Shown here piece after piece: positions 29,216 to 36,341 of a stretch of 36,341 nucleotides of DNA. Position numbers and translations under genes: made by a program. The notes under the pieces are model-generated. The model was not told the DNA's origin and searched no databases. It saw only the letters and a program-made list of their open reading frames with translations. Every line of letters starts with the position of its first letter. Within the stretch, counting starts at the first letter, position 1. This stretch comes from Nemertoderma westbladi (taxonomy: Eukaryota > Xenacoelomorpha > Nemertodermatida > Nemertodermatidae). The stretch lies in assembly GCA_032718475.1 (NCBI GenBank), contig JAUCBJ010007979.1, positions 1-36,341 on the forward strand, in the 5' to 3' direction.

Positions 29216-31046
29216 TGGTCTATTGCGGATGAGAAAAAGGCAAATTAATATAATACAGTAATACTATTGCACTATAAACCTAGTACACGGGTTGTTTTGT
29301 ATAACACTACACTTTTTAGTTACACATTCGTGGGGCCTTCGCGCAGCACGATTCTCATTTATGAGACACAAATTGTTCGATTCTATCACAAAATCTGTAG
29401 GGCAGGGCCTACGGTATTTGAAAAATTTAACCAAACCGCCAATCACTCAACTCCCTTCTCCTCCCATGTTAATCTGCACCCCAACCCAAAGGCACAGACG
29501 GTACCAGTACGTGAGATTGATGGCAGGTAAGTTTGTCGCTACCGTATGGCCTCTCTCCATTATTGCCATCATAACTCTACCCGCGCGGCAATATTGCCAA
29601 TCAACACTTTGACGTGATCCCCCACCCACCCCCCCCCCCCCCCCCCACCCCCCCGGCCCTTGGGATATCCCTGTGCGGCTGTAGCTGGGAGCGGCTTGAT
29701 GGAACTGGACTGGCTTACTATAGGGCCCGGCCTGCTGTAGCCTCACCTTACATTTATTGGTGGTGTGATAAATTCAGAGGGGGGGGGGGGGGGGGGGGGG
29801 GGCGGGGGGCGGGAAAAGGCAGCCCGCGCCAGGGGAAGGTGGACGCTAATAACAGCTAATTATATTATTATATTATATAATACTTAAATCTTAAAACCGT
29901 TTGGCGATATCTTTTTTAGTTCTCGAGTTATCGCTGTCTTTCCGTCTACCAGTCTGTCCGTCAAAATTTAGAAGACAGCCAAACTGTCAGACAGACATAT
30001 TAGATACCACCAAACATTAAAACTGACATCATAAATGAAATCACCGACCCCGAAAACCCCCATATTGATAAATTTAGTGAGTTGGTATGAAGCCATAGTG
30101 TCAAACATTACTACTGACCGATTAACAGACTACAGACAGTCAGGTTTGAGCGGGAAGGTTCAAACTTTAAAGCAAATTATCTCGGAATTACATTTCACGA
30201 TATTTCAATTTTTCAAAATACTATTCCTCCGCCGTTTTTCACCCAAATTCGATAATTTATGGCTCGTTTGAAAGGTTTTCTGAAGATCTTTAAAAATTAT
30301 CCAGCACTTTTTTGAAAATATATTTTTCAATTTTATTGAAAGTTTTAATTAATTTTAATTAATTCATTTAATTAATTTACTCAATTTACTTGAAAATTAA
30401 TAATTTAAAAAATCGGCGGTGAAATTTTCGTAGATTCGAAGGTTCTGAGTCCAAAAAAGTTGGTTTCATAAAATTTGGATAAATATTAAAAGGGACTACA
30501 GTAGTAGTGTTTTTAGTTAAATATTTACTTGCGCCACTAGCCGCTAGATGGACACAAAAAAAATTTAAATTTCAATTTTTGTTGCTCTTTGGCCTTCCCC
30601 ACGTTGGCTGAACACTACATAACAGTGATGTTGACCTACAACACGAAGTTAGAGCTGTTAAAAATTCTCATGAGGGGTCCCCCCCCCCCTTAACTTATTA
30701 ACTGAATTTATTTTAGCTTCTCGAGGGCCACACGCAAATTCAATTTGGAAGTTTCTAAACTTTTGCTAGATTACATGTGTAGCCTACCAAGTTTCAATAG
30801 ATTTCATCATGGATAGGCCGAGTTATTAACGTCCAAAATTGGACATAACAGAACGACAGCTTCATTAATGGTACACCTAGGCCCCTACGCTAAAGGATCA
30901 CATTACTTCGAGGCTCGCCCACAATGATTTGTTATTCTATCCAAAACAATAAATGAGAGTCAATGGCATGAGTTACAGTTTAATATACTGTATTGGCTGG
31001 TAAAGTTGTAAATATAAATATACAGTAACTACTGTTTGACGCAGAA
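29216..31046. other. Repeat-rich intergenic sequence
   Basis: There is no supportable gene. It contains a C-rich tract (about 29621-29653), a G tract (29779-29812), a possible minus-strand SINE scrap around 29361-29450 (GGCGGTTTGGTT), and a partial third copy of the dispersed repeat at 30927-30970 (TGTTATTCTATCCAAAACAA). The stretch 30280-30420 is a TTAATT-rich AT tract. A C run lies at 30680-30689. Confidence 0.4.
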
Positions 31047-31712
31047 CCTATCAACCACTCGCTGGACCTAACGACCACTTGCCTGACCTAACGACCACTC
31101 ACTGGACCTAACGACCACTCGTTGTACCTAACGACCACTCGCTGGACCTAACGACCACTCGCCTCACCTAACGACCACTCGCTGGACCTAACGACCACTC
31201 GCCTCACCTAACGACCACTCGCTGGACCTAACGACCACTCGCTGGACCTAACGACCACTCGCCTGACCTAATGACCACTCGCTGGACCTAACGACCACTC
31301 GCCTGACCTAACGACCACTCACTGGACCTAACGACCACTCGCTGGACCTAACGACGACTCGTTGTACCTAACGACCACTCGCTGGACCTAACGACCACTC
31401 GCCTCACCTAACGACCACTCGCTGGACCTAACGACCACTTGCCTGACCTATCGACCACTCGCTGGACCTAACGACGACTCGATGTACCTAACGACCACTC
31501 GGCAGACCTAACGACCGCTTGCTAGACCTAACGACGACTCGTTGTACCTAACGACCACTCGCTGGACCTAATAACCATTTGCTGCCTAACGACCACTCGT
31601 CTGACCTAACGACCACTCGCTGGACCTAACGACCACTCGCTGGACCTATCTACCACTCGCTGGACCTAACGACCACTCGCTGGACCTAACGACCGCTCAC
31701 TGGACCTAACGG
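31047..31712. repeat. 20-bp satellite, left block
   Basis: Tandem units of ACCTAACGACCACTCGCTGG with variants CGCCTG, CGCCTC, CGTTGT and ACGACGACTC. The variants recur with patchy higher-order order, for example a CGTTGT unit at about 31120, 31360 and 31540. One unit near 31570-31590 is shortened. The block stops where LINE sequence begins. Confidence 0.95.
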
Positions 31713-31721
31713 GACCTATTC

Positions 31722-32095
31722 ATAAGAATGCTACGCCGGGTTCATTGTGTCAAGTACAATGCACACATCTCCAACCAGACACTATATAACATTGGAAGGT
31801 GTCTCATTGGTTCCCCCAAGCTTGACACTAGAACAAAGCTGCCTCCGCTTTGCAGGACATTGCTTTCGCCGTGAGGACCAGCCAGTGCATAATCTTGTAC
31901 TTTGGCAGCCTCATGGAGTGAATAAGCATGGTGGACAGCCCATGGCTTTTTTTGAGGACACTGGCCTTGAAGATGCTGATGATCTAGCAAATGTAATGGG
32001 TGATAGGGAGTCGTGGCGGCGCAATTTTGTCGATATGCCGGCACAGCATTCTTAAAAATGCAGCTGCAATGCAGCATGTCGATCCTATTAGTAGT
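31722..32095 (+). mobile_element. 3' fragment of LINE family A (copy 2) inside the satellite
   Basis: Plus-strand pieces match the minus-strand copy at 2.85-3.39 kb: AAGAATGCT..GCCGGGTTCATTGTGTCAAG, CACATCTCCAA.CAGAC, and a frame with LRFAGHCFRREDQPVHNLVLW...GDRESWRRNFVDMPAQHS ending in a stop. This is the usual carboxy-terminal region of LINE ORF2 (RWRGHVxR, DRxxWR). It ends in the shared ATGCAGCTGCAATGCAGCAT and a TAGTAGTA tail directly joined to satellite. Its first bases, AAGAATGCTACGCCGG, are nearly the reverse complement of CCGGCACAGCATTCTT at 32039-32054. Confidence 0.85.
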
Positions 32096-32627
32096 ACCTA
32101 ACGACCACTCGCTGGACCTAACGACCACTCGCTGGACCTAACGACCACTCGCTGGACCTAACGACCACTCGCCTCACCTAACGACCACTCGCTGGACCTA
32201 ACGACCACTCGCTGGACCTAACGACCACTCGCTGGACCTAACGACCACTCGCTGGACCTAACGACCACTCGCTGGACCTAACGACCACTCGCTGGACCTA
32301 ACGACCACTCGCTGGACCTAACGACCACTCGCCTGACCTAACGACCACTCGCTGGACCTAACGACCACTCGCTGGACCTAACGACCACTCGCTGGACCTA
32401 ACGACCACTCGCTGGACCTAACGACCACTCGCCTGACCTAACGACCACTCGCTGGACCTAACGACCACTCGCTGGACCTAACGACCACTCGCTGGACCTA
32501 ACGACCACTCGCTGGACCTAACGACCACTCGCTGGACCTAACGACCACTCGCTGGACCTAACGACCACTCGCAGGACCTAACGACCACTCGCTGGACCTA
32601 ACGACCACTCGCAGGGCCTAACGACAT
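32096..32627. repeat. 20-bp satellite, right block
   Basis: It has the same ACCTAACGACCACTCGCTGG unit as the left block but is much more homogeneous: nearly every unit is consensus, with only a few CGCCTG/CGCCTC/CGCAGG variants. The period is a constant 20 bp to the end. Confidence 0.95.
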
Positions 32628-33798
32628 CTATCACTAATAACTACCGGTCATCTCGTATACATTACTGCTGGCTTAACTACCGTACATATTGCATAACCGG
32701 TAGATCTACAGTATGAGTTACAATATAGATAGATACAGGCGGTCATGTTTACGGTAAATCCGTCTTTTCTTTAGTCTACACCATTCCTGTAAATAATACA
32801 ATTTGAGAATTCCCACTAACAATACAATAATATTATATTTAATTAAAAATGTTGTTAATACATTTAATAATATTCTTTGGAAGTTACTATTGTTTAGCTC
32901 TGCTGTTTCCTTTATCGACATTCTAAAATAACTCCTAATATCACACCTAGAATCTTAAACCAATAACACAATGAAACAGAAAGCAAACAAATAACAACTC
33001 ATTACTGATTAAGATATTTCAGAGTCTGGCAATTAATAGACTAATGCGATCCTCTATGACTGTAATTAATTTACATTTTAACAACCATTGTTGGTATTAT
33101 TTATATTGTTGTTTTTCTCACGTACCCGTTCCCTTTCACTAACAATTACTGGGAATATCACTTACAATAATGGCACGTATTTATTTCATATCATTCCATT
33201 ATCATACAGTACTACAGAGACCATACGATGTCTCAGAATCAATACGCATTCTCTTAAAGTCCAGTCCAAAGTTTATGTTCCAAATAATTGCAATTAAGAT
33301 AATAATTGATTTTTATATAATTGGCATTATCGTAGTATTTTTAACAGATCTTTCTTTTAATAATTTTCCTTACTTAAATAAATAATCACAGGGATCCACA
33401 CTTATAATAAATAGTAAAGAACTCACGTGAAATATTCCATTCTTTTAATTATTCAAAAATCCATTTATCAATCAACTAAATAATTGGTGTATATACAGTA
33501 GGCCTAGTGATCTATATATTTTAACAATTTTAATTGGTGTTATCGAATTTGTTCTACTGTATTGATGGATTGATTTTATTATGAAATTAAGTATTACCAC
33601 AATAACCATATTAAATACGAAAGCAATGACGTATAGAAATAGGCCTACAATAAAGAAATTCAACATGTTATCTATCAGAGGCTAAAATTAATTAAATACA
33701 CTAAAACAAATATATTTTCAATTGTGATTATTTAATGAATGTCTGTCTAACTCTTGTAATAAGTTATACATTATTGTGCTCACCGCCTACTAGTGGAG
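32628..33798. other. AT-rich region upstream of the SLC5-like gene
   Basis: No gene is recognised. It should contain the promoter and 5' untranslated part of the downstream transporter gene, but no motif is convincing. Short open frames on both strands are hydrophobic because the DNA is AT-rich. Confidence 0.4.
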
Positions 33799-34006
33799 AT
33801 GGATGAGGTTAAGAAGTTTGGTGTTGTAGATTATCTAGTTTTCTTTCTAATGCTGATAATTTCAGGAATAATTGGCGTTTATTTTGCAGTTAAACACCGA
33901 AAGAAAGAATCTACGAAGGAATTCTTTCTGGGTTCAGCTGATATCAACTACGTCGCCGTATCGATTTCATTGTTAGCTAGTTTTATGAGCGCCATCGCTT
34001 TACTTG
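33799..34006 (+). CDS. SLC5-family sodium-coupled transporter, coding exon 1
   Basis: The start is ATG 33799 (G at -3 and +4): MDEVKKFGVVDYLVFFLMLIISGIIGVYF. This is the beginning of sodium:solute symporters closest in pattern to SLC5A8/A12 and SLC5A6 (sodium-coupled monocarboxylate or multivitamin transporters). It holds TM1 (about residues 10-31), a basic cytoplasmic loop with KKESTKEFFLGS, and the start of TM2 (VAVSISLLASFMSAIALLG). It ends with a single G of a split Gly codon before a GTAATA donor (phase 1). A longer open reading past the donor enters intronic repeat and is not real. The protein would carry a small organic solute into the cell with sodium; the exact substrate cannot be told. 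Confidence 0.88.
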
Positions 34007-34039
34007 GTAATAATATCCGGTTACATTTATTATATATCG

Positions 34040-34340
34040 TTTAGTTAATATAAATGTAAAATAGTTAGTTAATATAAATATAAAATAGTTAGTTAATATA
34101 AATATAAAATAGTTAGTTAATATAAATGTAAAATAGTTAGTTAATATAAATATAAAATAGTTAGTTAATATAAAATAGTTAGTTAATATAAATATAAAAT
34201 AGTTAGTTAATATAAATATAAAATAGTTAGTTAATATAAATATAAAATAGTTAGTTAATATAAATATAAAATAGTTAGTTATTATAAAATAGTTAGTTAA
34301 TATAAATATAAAATAGTTAGTTAATATAAAATAGTTAGTC
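34040..34340. repeat. 24-bp AT minisatellite in intron 1
   Basis: Tandem TAGTTAGTTAATATAAATATAAAA units of about 24 bp, with a few 15-bp short versions lacking ATAAATA. It lies about 30 bp after the exon 1 donor. A 19-G run at 34449-34467 follows in the same intron. Confidence 0.9.
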
Positions 34341-34657
34341 ATTTTATTTTGAATTTGAAACGTAATCTCATTCATCTCCGCGCTTCAGGCCATCGCGTTG
34401 GCATTGAGGCTAATTTTCACGAATTCAGAGAGAGGGAGAGAGAGAGTGGGGGGGGGGGGGGGGGGGGTCTAGACGTAATCAAACCGACATGGAATTTACT
34501 GTATGTCCAGTTTTAATATTACAGTATTTGGTGATATTACACAAGGATTTACGCAAAGCAATATTTTTGCTACGGAATCAGCAACTTTCGCCTTATAGAA
34601 ACCTCTGTTTTCTGCACAACAATAATTAATTATTGTCAATGATTATTTTTATTGTAG

Positions 34658-34791
34658 GAACTCCAGCCGAGGTGTATACATATGGAACTCAATATGTAGT
34701 TATTTGCCTGTGTTTCTTTATCGCAATGCCGATATGCGCGTTCCTTTATTTGCCTATGTTTAGAAGCCTTAATATGCCCAGTGTCTACGAG
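34658..34791 (+). CDS. SLC5-family transporter, coding exon 2
   Basis: It is preceded by TTTTTATTGTAG and followed by GTAAGC. It completes the split Gly codon and gives GTPAEVYTYGTQYVVICLCFFIAMPICAFLYLPMFRSLNMPSVYE. The LLGTPAEVY junction is a family hallmark, which fixes the exon 1-exon 2 splice. It contains the TM3-equivalent hydrophobic segment. Length 134 bp, ending in phase 0. Confidence 0.88.
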
Positions 34792-34821
34792 GTAAGCGAT
34801 TACTGTATTATAGTATAGTGC

Positions 34822-35215
34822 TTAAACGGGATCAAACCTTTCGGGATCGGGACCGGGATTATCACCCTCGGGATCCCGTTTTTTGGGATCGGGATTGTAA
34901 TTTTTGATTAATTTCCTTAAAGTTCTTAGTATATGTGGCCGGTGGCGTGGCGTGGCGGGTTTTGGGTAACACTCACTTTATTTTACACTTCTGAAATATT
35001 AGTGAGATAAAGTTATATCAAAATTATCTTACAATTGATTACTGGATGATAAAAATTCGATATAATCAAAACATTTCCGTTCTGCTGGAACTATTTATCA
35101 AATATTCAACAAATTTACTGAATTTATACTTCGGGATCCCGTTCCAAAAAAATTCGGGATTGGATTTTTCACCGGGATCCCGTTTTCCGGGATTGGGATT
35201 CCTTTTAAACACTAG
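34822..35215. repeat. GGGATCCCG-rich transposon remnant in intron 2
   Basis: CGGGATCCCGTTTT-type words cluster at 34822-34895 and again at 35130-35205 in partly inverted arrangement (AACGGGATCAAACC... and ...GGGATCCCGTTTTCCGGGATTGGGATTCC). They enclose AT-rich sequence. This fits a short non-autonomous DNA transposon, but exact ends and a target duplication were not resolved. Confidence 0.5.
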
Positions 35216-35431
35216 TAGGCCTACAGAGTAAGTATTATAGGCTGCTACTATAAAGTTGCAATGAAACATATAATTGAACATCTTGTTACTTTTTAAATTT
35301 TGCATATAATATCATTGGGATATTATTTTCAATATAGAAAGACATGAAGTTATTATTTTTCTTTCTGATATTGTTTTGATCATTTGTATTTCAATGTCGA
35401 TTTTAATTCCATGCTATTTATTTCTCTTCAG

Positions 35432-35617
35432 TACCTTGAACAAAGATTTGGACGTTTGGTACGTATTATGGGGGTCGCCGGTTACATATTCCAAATGGTG
35501 GCATACATGGGCGTGGTTCTTTACGCCCCCAGTTTGGCATTAAATCAAGTTACCGGACTTAGCGAGTCGTTGTCTGTCGTTATAGTCGGTGTTGTCTGCA
35601 CCTTCTATACAACGATT
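35432..35617 (+). CDS. SLC5-family transporter, coding exon 3
   Basis: It is preceded by TTTCTCTTCAG and followed by GTAAGTC. It encodes YLEQRFGRLVRIMGVAGYIFQMVAYMGVVLYAPSLALNQVTGLSESLSVVIVGVVCTFYTTI. YLE.RF, the APSLALNQVTG segment and VVCTFY are strongly conserved in SLC5A8/A12/A6-type carriers. It is 186 bp (62 codons) and in phase 0 at both ends. The first three exons give 176 residues of a protein that is normally about 600, so the rest lies beyond the window. Confidence 0.9.
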
Positions 35618-36341
35618 GTAAGTCCTATTGAAAGTATAACTTAAACATTATTGAAGGTTACAACAAACTTTTGTATATATGTAAATAAAGATGTGGTGAA
35701 GTAGTAGTAGTATATACTGTATATGGCACGTAACACTTTTAAGCAATTAAAAGTCCAAGATTTTGGTCAAAGTTGTAAAATTTGAACCGCTTAACGGATT
35801 TCTGTTTTTCATGTAACGTTCGAATGCTAATTTTTTGCTCTTTAACATATATCAATTGTAAAATTGTAGCACATATTTAATTATACCCAACATGAGAAAG
35901 TACATAAATCCCAAAATCCATAAAAAACGTAGCCTTGTCAATAAAATTTGTGACGTCATAATAGATTGAAAATGAAGAATTCAAAGCAAGTTTATGCAAT
36001 TATATAACATACCTATGTGATCCTCATATAATTTGACGGTTCAGTAAAACTATTTGCCGTACATTTGCATCGATTTTATCGCGATATGAAACCCAAGTAT
36101 AAAGTGTAAAGGAAATTCTGTGTTGAAAAACATCTGTAACCTCTTCTTTGCATAAAAAAATTATATCTTGAAATGTCAGTATTATATTTCATATATAATT
36201 TTTCTATACTAAAATGTTATGCTCTATTCGGTGGACCCATCCGAAATATCATACCTATTAGCGGTATGAAATTGGGATAAAGTTTATTAGAACTACGCGA
36301 AATATAGAGACAAACTGTTCCTTGGAAATCGAAATTCGAGG
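35618..36341 (+). other. Intron 3 of the SLC5-like gene (partial)
   Basis: AT-rich sequence with no further exon recognised before the window ends. The next expected coding segment (the family's GG.KAV.WTD region) was not found. Confidence 0.5.

Noticed and set aside
31047-32627. CRISPR-like regular repeats
   Set aside because: The 20-bp units are directly abutting with no unique spacers, in a eukaryotic setting; it is a satellite.
33983-34375. Repetitive minus-strand frame rich in TNYFIFIL
   Set aside because: Antisense translation of the AT-rich 24-bp minisatellite within an intron.

Overview
The window is eukaryotic, and the codon use, spliced SLC5-type exons and dense transposon remains point to a marine invertebrate. 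The very frequent TAGGCCTA and ACCGGTA words resemble echinoderm or other invertebrate deuterostome genomes, but that placement is an impression and not a proof. No bacterial operon, CRISPR array, rRNA or convincing functional tRNA was seen.

Layout. 1-5117: a 27-bp satellite (385-1365), a 33-bp TAGGCCTA minisatellite (about 1437-1790), a copy of a dispersed repeat (2345-2513, minus), a 3' fragment of a non-LTR retrotransposon (about 2850-3395, minus), a possible tRNA-derived SINE scrap (about 3605-3690) and other repeat scraps with long poly-G runs. 5118-21017: one complete 15,890-bp BEL/Pao LTR retrotransposon bounded by the 5-bp target duplication ATATT. Its two 1,208-bp LTRs differ at only two positions. 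21018-24909: repeat scraps and AT-rich DNA. 24910-25956: a single-exon host gene for a PI-PLC X-domain protein (PLCXD type). 27822-29215 (minus): a truncated L2/CR1-like LINE with reverse transcriptase remains. 31047-32627: a 20-bp satellite split by a second 3' fragment of the same LINE family found near 3 kb. 33799-36341: the first three coding exons of an SLC5-family sodium-coupled solute transporter, running off the window end.

The BEL/Pao element is the centre of interest. In order it has: 5' LTR; a 2.2-kb leader made of internal repeats and lacking a recognisable tRNA primer-binding site; a very long gag frame (unusual N-terminal extension, 9-residue charged helical repeats, DUF1759-type Gag domain, three zinc knuckles); an aspartic protease; a full-length pol (RT, RNase H, integrase, C-terminal domain); a 1.6-kb spacer ending in a strong GC-rich stem-loop; a third long reading frame encoding a Cys/His-rich, basic-tailed protein unlike an envelope; a polypurine tract; and the 3' LTR. 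Although the LTRs say the insertion is young, gag and ORF3 each carry one in-frame stop and the gag/protease/pol junction is shifted twice. One of those shifts is explained by a near-perfect 13-bp tandem duplication. The element is therefore either a recently inserted but defective copy or one using unusual recoding.

The two host genes flanking these repeats (PLCXD-like and SLC5-like) have no evident functional link to one another.
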